The notes: generated by a model from the letters alone, not told the origin. Positions 35,534-44,817 are shown, numbered from the stretch's first letter. The stretch: 64,000 nucleotides of DNA from JAWSVE01 sp050789445 (GCA_050789445.1 JAILXR010000001.1:2790001-2854000); one strand, 5' to 3'. Program-made: numbers and translations.

Positions 35534-37795
35534 TTAAGGAACTGTAACCTTCACTTCATCAAATGCATAAACCCATGCATCCACTCCTCCCAGAACGCCA
35601 ATATTCGGAAGCAGTTCTGATGAACTTAATCCTGCTAAAGGTGCGGCCTGTGCGGTGGCATAGCCGTCTGGCGATTTGTGAAGTGTGGCGGTTTGTCCTG
35701 TTGCGCCTACCATGGCGATCTTATTTCCATCAGTGACGATCGAGACACCGTCGGCATCTTGGTTGTTGCCTAAATATCTGAGATGAAGTACTTCGCTTAA
35801 ATCACTACTGAGTACTGCGACAAAACCATCAAGATTACCGTGGAAGCTATCGACTGCTCCAGCAGCGGGAGCCGGTAAATCTTGAGAGAGGGTTCCGCCG
35901 GAGATAACAACATTACCGTTGTCGGTGACGGCGATACCCTCTAAGCCTTCGCCATAGCGGCCACCAAAAAATGTCGACGCAAGTACGGTTTCCCCGTCGC
36001 TGGATAACTTAACGATGTAGGCATCACCCGGATAATTCCCAGTAATCCAATTACCATTTAATATACCGCCGCCTGCATAACTTGTTTGTAACCCGGTAGG
36101 CGCCGGATCCATTCCACTCAGTACGCGGGGTGGATCATTGTTCGTCGATTTGCCGTTGTAGCAAGCTCCGCCATCGCCACATAAGCTATCCCCCGTGTAG
36201 ATAAGATTATTTTTGTCGACCCATAGATTATGGGTATCACCATTGAGATGACCATTGCCGCCCAGATAGCGAGTAAATATGTGGTAACCGTCTTTGGTGA
36301 GCTTGACGAGATTCCCATGATTGGCTGTCGATGGACTTGCATTGACGGGATAGGCTCCCTTAATTTCATTCGCGCCTGCATTGGCGTTGAAATTATTAGA
36401 GTTACCATGAGTAAGAAAGACGATGTCATCATTAGTATCGATGCGAATACTCGGTTGCGATCCATCTCTATTTGTTCCTCCCATGCGTGAGGCCCAAAGT
36501 AAACTAGTTCCATCTGAAGAAAGTTTAGCGACAAGAGAATCTTCAGCCCCTCCGACATAAGTCGACTGAAATGCGCCGGTTAAAAAAGCGTTAGCCGACC
36601 ACGCCGTACCGTTGTTTCCTGGCCATTGATTAAAAACCGCATTGCCAGTTCCGAAAGTACCGATGACTACGTTATCTTGTGAGTCGAGGTCCATATCTCG
36701 AATGAAAGCATTATCGTTGCCGCCTAAAAATGTTGACCAGCGTAGTGTGCCGTCAGATTTTAAGCGTGTTACGAATCCGTCTTGCTTTCCGTAAGCGTTT
36801 TCTGCTGAATCGCCGCTGAACGTTTCTTGAAAGGCTCCCGTTGTTGTATAAGTGCAAGGCCCTGCTCGTCCAGCGATAACAAAATCACCATTTGACGCAG
36901 TCTCTATAGCGTAACTTCTTTCGTAATAAGGGCCGCCAATAAAAGTAATCCATTGTAGATTTCCGGCACTATCAAATCGCATGACAAAGGCGTCCATGTC
37001 ATCGCCTCCACTTGAAGTTGCGCAATTGTTATTTTTATACACGTTAGTTGTTGCGCCTTGAGGGGCTATATCGTGCGTACCATTGGCGGGGACAACAAAA
37101 CTACCACCGGTTATTACCAATCCACCATCATTGGTAAACGCAACGTCGCGAACGCCATCAAGGTATGTTCCGCCAACGTGAAATATATATTTAGAGTTAT
37201 AGGAAAAACTAGTAGTACTAGGCTTTGAGTCGGCTGTAAAAGTTACAGCTACTGAGCAATTGGCAGAGATGGTTCCGGTGGTATAAGTACTGCCAGTTAA
37301 ACTGCCGCTACAACCAGAAACATTGCCGATAGAGTACCCAGTTTGTGCAGTGACGGTGAAGTTTGTGGCATCCCCATCAGTGACAGTTGCATTCGTTGGA
37401 TTGATCGAGCCACCTGAATTTATTTGTGTGCTGACTGTGTACGATTGAGCGACTGGTGCAGGGCCATCTGAAATTATAAGTGCAACTGCGGAATCACAAG
37501 CAACTGAAGTGCCGGCAGTTGGTGCCTGGCTTATGACATTATTGAGAGAAACCGCTGAACTATATTGCCGTGTTTCATTACAGGTTAAGTCCGGCGTTGT
37601 TATATCCGCGCAGCTAGCAGCAGCAGGTACTGTTGCGCTGCATGCAGTATTTGTTGGAGTATTTGTTTCAGCAGGTTCGTCGCTGCTACTTCCTCCACCG
37701 CCACAGCCTGAAAGAAAAATTATGATAAACGCAAGAGTGGAAAAATTAATTCTGTGTTGGACAGCGCTATGTATTTTATTGTTTCCGTTTTCCAC
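35534..37795 (-). CDS. large lipoprotein with SBBP-type beta-propeller repeats
   Basis: The 753-residue precursor has a lipoprotein signal (FSTLAFIIIFLSGC, lipid Cys31) followed by a Gly/Ser-rich linker. About 125-195 reads as a divergent InlB B-repeat-like domain (YTVSTQINSGGSINPTNATVTDGD ... VTFTAD). From about 205 onward come repeated blades of the form FLGG-(x)n-DxxxDxxGNVVxxG, typical of the SBBP beta-propeller family seen in surface or secreted proteins. No catalytic residues recognised. Binding or scaffolding at the outer membrane is the likely role. Confidence 0.75.
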   Translation of the reverse strand: MENGNNKIHSAVQHRINFSTLAFIIIFLSGCGGGGSSSDEPAETNTPTNTACSATVPAAASCADITTPDLTCNETRQYSSAVSLNNVISQAPTAGTSVACDSAVALIISDGPAPVAQSYTVSTQINSGGSINPTNATVTDGDATNFTVTAQTGYSIGNVSGCSGSLTGSTYTTGTISANCSVAVTFTADSKPSTTSFSYNSKYIFHVGGTYLDGVRDVAFTNDGGLVITGGSFVVPANGTHDIAPQGATTNVYKNNNCATSSGGDDMDAFVMRFDSAGNLQWITFIGGPYYERSYAIETASNGDFVIAGRAGPCTYTTTGAFQETFSGDSAENAYGKQDGFVTRLKSDGTLRWSTFLGGNDNAFIRDMDLDSQDNVVIGTFGTGNAVFNQWPGNNGTAWSANAFLTGAFQSTYVGGAEDSLVAKLSSDGTSLLWASRMGGTNRDGSQPSIRIDTNDDIVFLTHGNSNNFNANAGANEIKGAYPVNASPSTANHGNLVKLTKDGYHIFTRYLGGNGHLNGDTHNLWVDKNNLIYTGDSLCGDGGACYNGKSTNNDPPRVLSGMDPAPTGLQTSYAGGGILNGNWITGNYPGDAYIVKLSSDGETVLASTFFGGRYGEGLEGIAVTDNGNVVISGGTLSQDLPAPAAGAVDSFHGNLDGFVAVLSSDLSEVLHLRYLGNNQDADGVSIVTDGNKIAMVGATGQTATLHKSPDGYATAQAAPLAGLSSSELLPNIGVLGGVDAWVYAFDEVKVTVP

Positions 37796-38500
37796 TAGTC
37801 ACTACCTCATAAAAAAATATGTAATGAAATATAAATAGTTTAAACAATAATTAATACTAACCATCGCACACTAAAGCATGGGTTTTATTTATTAAATTAA
37901 TAATATAATTACCTTTTGTTAGTTTTTTTAGATTAGAATTTTCAAAGAGAAAAAATCTCTACAAAATAACGATGCTTAGACAGCAGTTTTTTTTAGAAAA
38001 AATAACTTATAAGAAAGAGATGAACGAGAAAAATAGATTCAGTTTATTCAGTCATTACAAGTGAAGTCGATTATTTTTTTGGAGAGATAATACCGAATGT
38101 TATTTCTTGAAATTTGAAACACTAGAACACGAAGAATGTGAGACAGGTTTAATGAGTCATATTATTCCAAAAAATATGAGCAACCTGCTCCAGTTTTCAA
38201 ACCGCTGTATTTTTAACCAGATAGGGCGTATACTGCCGCAGTTAGTCTTCCTCTGTATCGAGCCTACTGGTTTACCACACCTCTATCCTCTTTATATGCC
38301 ATTTTGTTTGCTAGCAAGCGAATAAAGTGAATCTATTCACCTAGTGTCTGCACTTCTCTCTATTAATGAGATAAGTCCTACGTTTTACATAACTCTGTTC
38401 TATCGAGCAGTGCGAACAGCTGCGTTCGAGTTTTTCAGCGTACATTAGGTGCATCTTTTTTTAGTTTTTTTATATTAGCTATTATGTTTTTAGGATAACG
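37796..38500. other. 705-bp AT-rich gap
   Basis: Divergent space between the lipoprotein gene (minus) and the CDP-alcohol phosphotransferase gene (plus). The 72-codon plus frame at 38107-38325 has no ribosome binding site or family features and is not called. AT-rich runs and no clear repeats are seen. The promoters of both flanking genes should be here. Confidence 0.45.
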
Positions 38501-39154
38501 ATGCCCTTAGATAATAAAGAACTACAAACACCGCAACCCCTCATTATTTCTTATGTAAAAGATTTGCCCAATATATGTTCTCTTGCCGGATTGGCGTGCA
38601 CAACGTTAGCCATCTATTTCAGTATTGTTGGTGTTTTTTACGCAGCAATGATTGGCATGATTTGGGCTGTCGCTTTTGATTGGGCTGATGGTTTAGTTGC
38701 ACGAAGAATGAAAGGTCGCACAGGCAGCGACCGAATGTTTGGTGGTCAGCTCGATTTGGTGATCGACATCGTGAGTTATGGAGTTGCTCCTGCGGTTCTT
38801 CTAATGAGCTTTGGAAAATTCGATCCCATGTTTTTGCCGATCGCTTTTATAGTGCTCGCGGCTAGCGCTATACGTTTAAGTTATTTCAGCACTTTCGGTT
38901 TGTCGGATGAATCGAAATACACAGGTTTAGCGTTGGATAACAATAGTATTGTTATCGTTTTTATATTTCTTTTTGAGAGTATTTTGCCTAGCGGAATATT
39001 TTCAATCGTATTTTTTGGCAGCGTTTTAAGTCTGGCTGTTCTTAATGTTTCAGAAATCAAAACGCCAAAACTTTCTGGTAATTCACGTAATGTTTTTCTA
39101 CTTGCGTTTTATGCTGTTGGAATAACAGGATTCAATATTTGGAAGCTTATATAA
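38501..39154 (+). CDS. CDP-alcohol phosphatidyltransferase family protein
   Basis: A 217-residue integral membrane enzyme of the family that joins a CDP-activated lipid or alcohol to an alcohol acceptor. The catalytic motif is present: Asp60-x2-Asp63-Gly64-x2-Ala67-Arg68, then Gly81, Asp85 and Asp89. The spacing between AR and G is 12 residues rather than the family's eight, because of RMKGRTGSDRMF. About six TM helices follow. AGGA precedes the ATG. A cytidylyltransferase gene follows 93 bp downstream, so the pair may make and use a CDP-alcohol. The acceptor is unknown; PssA-like is the nearest description. Confidence 0.75.
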   Translation: MPLDNKELQTPQPLIISYVKDLPNICSLAGLACTTLAIYFSIVGVFYAAMIGMIWAVAFDWADGLVARRMKGRTGSDRMFGGQLDLVIDIVSYGVAPAVLLMSFGKFDPMFLPIAFIVLAASAIRLSYFSTFGLSDESKYTGLALDNNSIVIVFIFLFESILPSGIFSIVFFGSVLSLAVLNVSEIKTPKLSGNSRNVFLLAFYAVGITGFNIWKLI

Positions 39155-39247
39155 AGCTATTATAAATAAATTTTGTAGCAGCCTCTGTTGTTCCATAGCA
39201 CAAGGCCAATAGGCCAACGTCAATAATTTTTAAGGAACTAGTTACAT

Positions 39248-39688
39248 ATGATTGTATATACCGTAGGTACTTTTGATCTATTACATGTAGGGCATCTAGC
39301 CTTATTAAAATACTGTAAATCGTTAGGCGATGTTCTGGCAGTCGGTGTAGCGTCTGATCATGTTGTGAATTCTTATAAGCCTAATGTACCTGTCATTCCT
39401 CTTGATGAGAGAATGGAAATGCTGCGCGCATTGCGTTGTGTAGATATTGTGCGACCGTACAACGAGCTTGAGTATGTATCTGGCTGCAAAGCACTGAATG
39501 CAGATATTTTTGTTATTGGCGAAGATTGGGGTAACAAGCCGCACAATCTAGCGGTAGAGGATTATCTGAAATTAGCAGGTAAACAAATTAGCCAGGTCAG
39601 TTATAATTCTCGCACTTCGTCAACAACGATAAAACAAAATGTGATGGCTCAATCTTTTAATGGGAAAATTTTGAAACAAGTTGTGTGA
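39248..39688 (+). CDS. glycerol-3-phosphate-type cytidylyltransferase
   Basis: The 146-residue product has the cytidylyltransferase fold: GTFDLLHVGHLALL with HxGH at 13-16, DERMEMLRALRCVDIV, GEDWGNKPHN, and a shortened C-terminal signature SRTSSTTIK in place of RTxGISTT. TagD-like enzymes make CDP-glycerol; relatives make CDP-ethanolamine or CDP-choline. Next to the CDP-alcohol phosphotransferase this suggests supply of an activated head group. The precise substrate is not determined by sequence. Confidence 0.8.
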   Translation: MIVYTVGTFDLLHVGHLALLKYCKSLGDVLAVGVASDHVVNSYKPNVPVIPLDERMEMLRALRCVDIVRPYNELEYVSGCKALNADIFVIGEDWGNKPHNLAVEDYLKLAGKQISQVSYNSRTSSTTIKQNVMAQSFNGKILKQVV

Positions 39689-40120
39689 AAGCTTAATTAA
39701 TGAAAATTAAGTAGTTATACGAATATAAGATCCCGCCCAATAAAATTTATGACTCTCGTTATCCTTGGTTTTCTACGCGCTGATGTATTTAGTCAGCAGG
39801 AATCAAGGTAGCTATCCCCCCAGCATCTCGATCTCTGATCATCTATAGCGGCACCGATGGTACGCAGTGCAGATTTGTCAGGCAGTCGCTCAAGCTTTCC
39901 GCACAGATGTAATATAACTTCAAGCAAGAAAGCCCATCTATAGACCTACCGACAAGCGTATTCAATTGAAGCATAGACAGAATTTATGTGATCCTCGGTT
40001 TTGTAGATTATTCGTCATCGGTTTGAAATATTTTTCTCGAATATCGATTTTCAGCGGTAGAAATCATATACTCGTTTAACTCGTGCCGTTGTTTACGGCG
40101 CTATTTGTAGGAAAAATAAA
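39689..40120. other. 432-bp gap without a gene
   Basis: Frames are broken on both strands. The base composition is less AT-rich than in nearby gaps and some short open stretches occur, so it may be a decayed gene, but I could not recognise any family. Confidence 0.4.
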
Positions 40121-40606
40121 ATGCCCATAAAAATATTTGCTACTGGCGGAACAATTGATAAAACTTATTTCGATCAAAAAGATGAATATCATGTTGGAGA
40201 GCCGCAAATTTCTGGTGTCTTGGAGCGAGCTAATGTCGTTGTTGATTACGACGTAGTATCTTTGATGAAAAAAGACAGTCTTGATCTTGATGAAATGGAT
40301 CGAGAAATAATTCGAAAAGCCGTCCTATCGGAGCAGAGCCAGAAAATAATCATTACGCACGGCACGGACACAATGATAGCAACGGCTGATTTTCTTCAAA
40401 ATATTCCCAATAAAACTATTGTGATAACAGGCGCTATGTACCCTGCTCAGTACAGAGACAGCGACGCCGTATTCAATGTGGGTGCTGCATTAATTGCAGT
40501 GCAAACGTTAAAGCCAGGTGTGTATATTGCAATGAATGGTCGCATATTTGATCCTAGTGCTTCTGTAAAAAATGTGGCACATAATCGATTTGAAGAGAAA
40601 AAATAG
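40121..40606 (+). CDS. single-domain asparaginase-like protein
   Basis: The 161-residue product matches only the N-terminal catalytic half of asparaginases: FATGGTIDK (7-14 region, Thr11), THGTDT (79-84), and TGAMYPAQYRDSDAVFNVGAAL (103-124). Full enzymes are about 330 residues, with a second domain that completes the active site. Short stand-alone versions form a recognised family, and the clean end (HNRFEEKK) suggests this is not a truncation. Activity is uncertain. The next gene's ATG is 34 bp downstream. Confidence 0.8.
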   Translation: MPIKIFATGGTIDKTYFDQKDEYHVGEPQISGVLERANVVVDYDVVSLMKKDSLDLDEMDREIIRKAVLSEQSQKIIITHGTDTMIATADFLQNIPNKTIVITGAMYPAQYRDSDAVFNVGAALIAVQTLKPGVYIAMNGRIFDPSASVKNVAHNRFEEKK

Positions 40607-40640
40607 TTACAAATTAAAAAAAGACAGAGAAAGTTTATTC

Positions 40641-41360
40641 ATGTCCTTATTATTCGAAGAAATTGATACACAGGTATCTCCTTTAGGGGAAATCTCTCTG
40701 CGTCGGCGGCGTATCCCTACACTGGGTGATAGAGATATTTATGAAGTTAAGTTAGGCGACGAATTTTTAATGTCGAGTATGTTTGTTGATGCCGAAGAAG
40801 CATTGTCGACGCTGGGTTTAGCAGCAGTACAAGCTGATAAACTCAATGTTGTCGTAGGAGGTTTGGGTTTAGGTTATACCGCTGTGGCAGCATTGAAAGA
40901 TAAGCGAATTTCAGAATTGCTTGTTGTTGATGCTTTAGAGACAGTGATAGATTGGCATAAAAATGAACTGGTTCCTCTAGGAAAAATTCTTAACGCAGAC
41001 GGGCGAAATCATTATGTGCTTGGTAGCTTTTTTGATTTAGCGACAGATCAAAACAAAAGTTTTGATCCAAGTAATGACAGAAAACAATTTGATGTCATTC
41101 TGTTAGATATCGATCACTCCCCTACCGAATTTTTGAATGCAGCAAACGCCAGTTTTTACACCACCGAAAATCTAACGCTTATGGCAGAAAAATTAAAGCC
41201 TAAAGGTGTGTTTGCCATGTGGTCGCAAAATCTACCAGAAGAAAATTTTGAAGCGCTGTTAAAAACAGTTTTTCAAACTGTTACTTCACATGTAATTTCT
41301 TTTTATAATCCATTTCAAAACAATGAATCTACAAATTCAGTTTATGTTTGTGTAAAGTAA
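40641..41360 (+). CDS. spermidine synthase-like SAM-dependent enzyme
   Basis: The frame is open from 40572, overlapping the asparaginase gene, but the ATG at 40641 gives a natural MSLLFEEIDTQVSPLGEISLRRR start and 239 residues. The Rossmann SAM-binding segment is LNVVVGGLGLGYTAVAAL with acidic VVDALETVIDWH, then FDVILLDIDHSP, and GVFAMWSQNLPEENFEALL near the end. This is the spermidine-synthase/TylF-like group with unknown substrate. Polyamine-binding residues are not clear. Confidence 0.68.
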   Translation: MSLLFEEIDTQVSPLGEISLRRRRIPTLGDRDIYEVKLGDEFLMSSMFVDAEEALSTLGLAAVQADKLNVVVGGLGLGYTAVAALKDKRISELLVVDALETVIDWHKNELVPLGKILNADGRNHYVLGSFFDLATDQNKSFDPSNDRKQFDVILLDIDHSPTEFLNAANASFYTTENLTLMAEKLKPKGVFAMWSQNLPEENFEALLKTVFQTVTSHVISFYNPFQNNESTNSVYVCVK

Positions 41361-41428
41361 AAGAACTAATTTCAAAGAGATAAACGTCAAAATCCAACTT
41401 CAACCCTAAATAAAGTGTGAGGAATACA

Positions 41429-42181
41429 ATGAAAATAACCAGATCATTTCTAATCGCAGGTGTTATTTTGTCTGTGTCTGCCGTGACGTATGCCAGTGAT
41501 GTTGGCGACCAAGTAAAAAAAGCCATGAAAATGGATTATCGCACTGAGAAGGATACCGCTCGTGATGCAAATCGATCGCCAGTAGAAGCTTTAGCATTTA
41601 TGGGCTTCAAAGATGACATGAAAGTGATTGAGTTTTTACCGGCAGGAGCTTGGTATACAAAAATTATCGCGCCTGTATTACAGGATAAAGGGCAGTTGTA
41701 TCTGATTGATAACGAAAAAACCTTTGCTCGCTGGGAAGGATTGAATGATCATCCTGCCATTAAAAAAGCAGAAAAAATCTTTGTTGAAACCGCCTGGAAC
41801 CGTGAAGCAATGCGCTACGACATTGGTGAGATTAATCTATCGGTTAAAGATGCGGATATGTTTTTGAATATTCGTGAATACCATAATTTCAGTCGTGAAG
41901 ATAAAGCACGTTTAAATAAAACGGCATATGATGCACTAAAATCCGGCGGAAAATACGTTATCATCGATCATACTCGTCGTCATATGGGCCCTGAAGACGG
42001 TCCTATGTTTCGAAGAGAAGATCCAGTAGAAGTCATTGTGGAAGTGCAGCAAGCAGGTTTCGTACTGGAAAAATCATCGAATATGTTTTATCGAGAAAAT
42101 GATAATCTTTTGTTGGAAGTGGGTGATAAGTCAGTAGCCGGTCAAACAGACCGTTTCTTTTTGGTGTTTAAAAAGCCTTAA
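41429..42181 (+). CDS. exported class I SAM methyltransferase-like protein
   Basis: The ATG at 41429 (GTGAGGAA upstream) gives 250 residues with a signal peptide (FLIAGVILSVSAVTYASD). The mature part has a methyltransferase fold: FKDDMKVIEFLPAGAWYTKIIAPVL with a weak SAM motif (EFLPAGAWYT instead of DxGxGxG), QLYLIDNEKTF, and YDALKSGGKYVIIDHTRRHMGPEDG. Such exported methyltransferase-like proteins are widespread and unexplained, as SAM is cytosolic. Neighbour of the spermidine-synthase-like gene on the same strand. Confidence 0.75.
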   Translation: MKITRSFLIAGVILSVSAVTYASDVGDQVKKAMKMDYRTEKDTARDANRSPVEALAFMGFKDDMKVIEFLPAGAWYTKIIAPVLQDKGQLYLIDNEKTFARWEGLNDHPAIKKAEKIFVETAWNREAMRYDIGEINLSVKDADMFLNIREYHNFSREDKARLNKTAYDALKSGGKYVIIDHTRRHMGPEDGPMFRREDPVEVIVEVQQAGFVLEKSSNMFYRENDNLLLEVGDKSVAGQTDRFFLVFKKP

Positions 42182-42212
42182 AATCTATTGCGAATAAATA
42201 TTGTGTCACAAC

Positions 42213-42267
42213 AGCTAACGAAGATGGTTAAGTTCTTATCAAAGTTTTTGGCTATCTTCGATTAGCT
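42213..42267. terminator. possible bidirectional hairpin before yheS 3' end
   Basis: Arms AGCTAACGAAGAT and ATCTTCGATTAGCT match except for one extra A, between two convergent genes. The 28-base loop and absent T-run make it tentative. Confidence 0.35.
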
Positions 42268-42321
42268 ATATTCAGTTAAAGGATTAAAAGAAAAGCAAAA
42301 TACTAGAGTAAGACAAAAATA

Positions 42322-44229
42322 TCAGCTCCCGCCCATAACCTCTTCCAGTTCTTCCTGTTTTTCTAACCACTCTTCTTCTGTGCTTTCTAATTCTTGATTC
42401 ACAGCGGCTTGTTCTTTTATAAGAGTTTGTAGTTTATCTTTATTGATATCTTCATAAAGCGTTGTGTCTGCGAGTTTTTCTTCTAGTTCACTTTGCTTTT
42501 TATGTAGCTTTTCTAATTGAGTTTCTAATTTCTTGATTCTATTGGTGAGCGGCTTTAATTGATTGCGATTTTGCGCGGCTTGTTGGCGCTGTTCTTTTTT
42601 GGAAACGCTGCTGTTTTCTGATTCTTCGGCAGTGCTATTCACTGAAGAAAGGTTAGAGGGTTGTGCGGATTGGTTGAGTAGCCAGTTTTCATATTCGTCT
42701 AAATCGTCGTTGTAAGGCGAGATTGTTTGGTTTGCGACGAGTAGTAGTTCGTCCACAGAATTTCGTAGTAAATGTCTGTCATGGCTGACGACGATGATGG
42801 CTCCCTCGAAAGCTTGCAATGCGATGGTGAGTGCATGACGCATTTCCATGTCGAGATGGTTAGTAGGCTCGTCAAGAATTAGAACGTTGGGTTTTTGCCA
42901 AGCAATTAAGGCAATCGTGAGGCGTGCTTTTTCACCACCCGAAAATTTTTTAACATCTTCAAAAATCCTATCGCCTTGAAAATCAAAGCCACCCAAAAAA
43001 TTTCGAATTGCTTGTTCAGATGCTTTGGGTGAAAGTCGTTGTACATGGACAAATGCGGTTGCATTTAAATCTAAGCTATTCACCTGATGCTGAGCAAAAT
43101 ATCCGATGGCTGTATTGTCGTTAAGGAGTCGCTCGCCAGCGAGTAAGGGTAAATCCCCCGCTAAACTTTTTAATAATGTAGATTTCCCTGCGCCGTTCAT
43201 ACCAAGTAAGCCAATACGGGAGCTGTCGTAAAGTGTGAAATTAATATTAGGCAAGCAGGTGTCTTCGTTATAGCCAATTGTGGCGTCAGCGAGTGACATT
43301 AAATTTTGTGGAATTTTCTCGGCATTGGGAATCGAAAAATTAAATGGCGACTCGCTGTGTGCAGGTTCTAACAATTCCATGCGTTGTAATTCTTTTAATC
43401 GGCTTTGTGCTTGTTTCGCCTTGGAGGCTTTTGCACGAAAGCGTCTGACAAAGTCTTGAATCTCCCCTACTCGCTCCTGTTGTTTTTCAAAATGTTGTTG
43501 TTGTTGCGCCATGCGTTCAGCACGTTGTTTTTCAAAGCTCGAATAGTTACCTTGGTAGCGAACTAACTTTTCTCGTTCGATATGCACAATGGTAGTGACG
43601 ACGTGATCTAAAAAATCGCGGTCATGAGAAACAATAATCAGTGTGCCGCTGTAACGGCGCAACCATTGTTCGAGCCAAATGGTTGCGCCAAGGTCTAAAT
43701 GGTTCGTCGGTTCATCGAGGAGTAATAAATCTGAAGGCGACATGAGCGCTTGCGCGAGTGCGAGACGAACACGCCAGCCGCCTGAAAAACTACCGACAGA
43801 GTTTTGTATGTCGTCGTTCGAAAACCCTAAACCAGACAGTAAGGTCGCCGCTCGTGCTTCGGCGGTATAGCCGTCTAACTCTTCGAGTCGTGTATAGAGT
43901 TGTGCAAGCTGTTCGTCGCTGCCAGAATTCTCTTCAATTGTTTTTTGTATAAGACGCAGTTGCTCGTCGCCATCAATCACAAAATCCAAAGCGGATTGGT
44001 CGTTATCGACAACCTCTTGCCGCATATAGCCAATTCGCCAACCTTTAGGAATTTGGCATTCGCCGCCATCGGCACTGATATTGGAAAGCAGTAATTGGAA
44101 TAGCGTCGATTTACCACAACCATTAGCGCCTACTAGACCTACTTTTTCACGAGGATTAATGGTGAGGTCGGTCTCTGCTAGGAGTTGTTTGGTGCCGCGA
44201 TGTACACTGACGTTTTGTAATTGAATCAT
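42322..44229 (-). CDS. ABC-F ATPase, YheS type
   Basis: ABC-F proteins bind the ribosomal E site and regulate or rescue translation. The 635-residue protein has two ABC domains and no TM segments: Walker A VGANGCGKST (33-42) and GMNGAGKST; signature FSGGWRVRLALAQAL and FSGGEKARLTIALIAW; Walker B LLLDEPTNHLD and LILDEPTNHLD. The basic linker (QQQHFEKQQERVGEIQDFVRRF) between them is the P-site tRNA interaction arm. The C-terminus is a long coiled coil (about 530-630) as in YheS (637 residues in E. coli). Confidence 0.92.
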   Translation of the reverse strand: MIQLQNVSVHRGTKQLLAETDLTINPREKVGLVGANGCGKSTLFQLLLSNISADGGECQIPKGWRIGYMRQEVVDNDQSALDFVIDGDEQLRLIQKTIEENSGSDEQLAQLYTRLEELDGYTAEARAATLLSGLGFSNDDIQNSVGSFSGGWRVRLALAQALMSPSDLLLLDEPTNHLDLGATIWLEQWLRRYSGTLIIVSHDRDFLDHVVTTIVHIEREKLVRYQGNYSSFEKQRAERMAQQQQHFEKQQERVGEIQDFVRRFRAKASKAKQAQSRLKELQRMELLEPAHSESPFNFSIPNAEKIPQNLMSLADATIGYNEDTCLPNINFTLYDSSRIGLLGMNGAGKSTLLKSLAGDLPLLAGERLLNDNTAIGYFAQHQVNSLDLNATAFVHVQRLSPKASEQAIRNFLGGFDFQGDRIFEDVKKFSGGEKARLTIALIAWQKPNVLILDEPTNHLDMEMRHALTIALQAFEGAIIVVSHDRHLLRNSVDELLLVANQTISPYNDDLDEYENWLLNQSAQPSNLSSVNSTAEESENSSVSKKEQRQQAAQNRNQLKPLTNRIKKLETQLEKLHKKQSELEEKLADTTLYEDINKDKLQTLIKEQAAVNQELESTEEEWLEKQEELEEVMGGS

Positions 44230-44250
44230 AGATTACGCTGGAGTTAAGCG

Positions 44251-44745
44251 ATGAAGTTAAAACAACCTGATCTAGAAAACCCGCTATGGGAATTTGCGCT
44301 GGCACTTTACAGCAAGCCGTTAGTGGAAGAAACCGCTATAGCATTGCAAAACGAGTACGGTATGAATGTGAATATCTTGATCTGGATGTGCTGGTTAGAA
44401 AAACAAGGGTATCAAATCGATGAAGAAGGAATTGAGGGTGTAGAAAGAATTATTCAATCGCTACACAAAGATTTTGTGCTACCGCTACGTGCTTTAAGGA
44501 AAAACCCTCAGCTTCGCGATCAGAGTGAGCTTACGAGCAATTTAAAAAATGCTATCCAGCAAGCTGAGCTGGCGGCTGAGCAACTCGTGATGTCGGCAAT
44601 CTACGCGTATTCTCGGCGAGAAAACTTCCAAGAGCTCAAGAAAATCGATGGCTCTAACGTAAGTAAGTATTTGCTTCATGTTGAGCCAGAGTTGGATGCT
44701 GAAACTTGTGCGGGTATGTTTGTGACGGCGATAAAGTCGTTTTGA
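44251..44745 (+). CDS. TIGR02444 family protein
   Basis: The 164-residue product reads NPLWEFALALYSKPLVEETAIALQNEYGMNVNILIWMCWL at the start, the defining TIGR02444 pattern. Mostly helical. Unknown function. It is divergent from the YheS-type gene and convergent with algP, the same arrangement as in Pseudomonas near algQ-algP. Confidence 0.85.
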   Translation: MKLKQPDLENPLWEFALALYSKPLVEETAIALQNEYGMNVNILIWMCWLEKQGYQIDEEGIEGVERIIQSLHKDFVLPLRALRKNPQLRDQSELTSNLKNAIQQAELAAEQLVMSAIYAYSRRENFQELKKIDGSNVSKYLLHVEPELDAETCAGMFVTAIKSF

Positions 44746-44775
44746 GCAAGATGTTTAGTAGGATGTACTATGGAA

Positions 44776-44817
44776 AAAATCCTCTTTCTTGGCGTAATTG
44801 CCATAGAAGAGGATTTT
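44776..44817. terminator. bidirectional terminator between TIGR02444 gene and algP
   Basis: Eleven-base arms AAAATCCTCTT and AAGAGGATTTT with an inner GGC/GCC pair, placed between convergent stops. T-runs exist on both strands. Confidence 0.8.

Noticed and set aside
36118..36558. 146-codon minus frame inside the propeller lipoprotein gene
   Set aside because: It is another frame of a long, well supported gene and has Met/Ile/Ser-rich shadow composition.
38107..38325. 72-codon plus frame in the 705-bp gap
   Set aside because: No ribosome binding site, no fold or family pattern; composition looks like noncoding DNA.
40121..40606. Asparaginase truncated by frameshift
   Set aside because: The downstream region encodes a different family in a good frame, and short stand-alone asparaginase domains are known, so the gene is read as complete.
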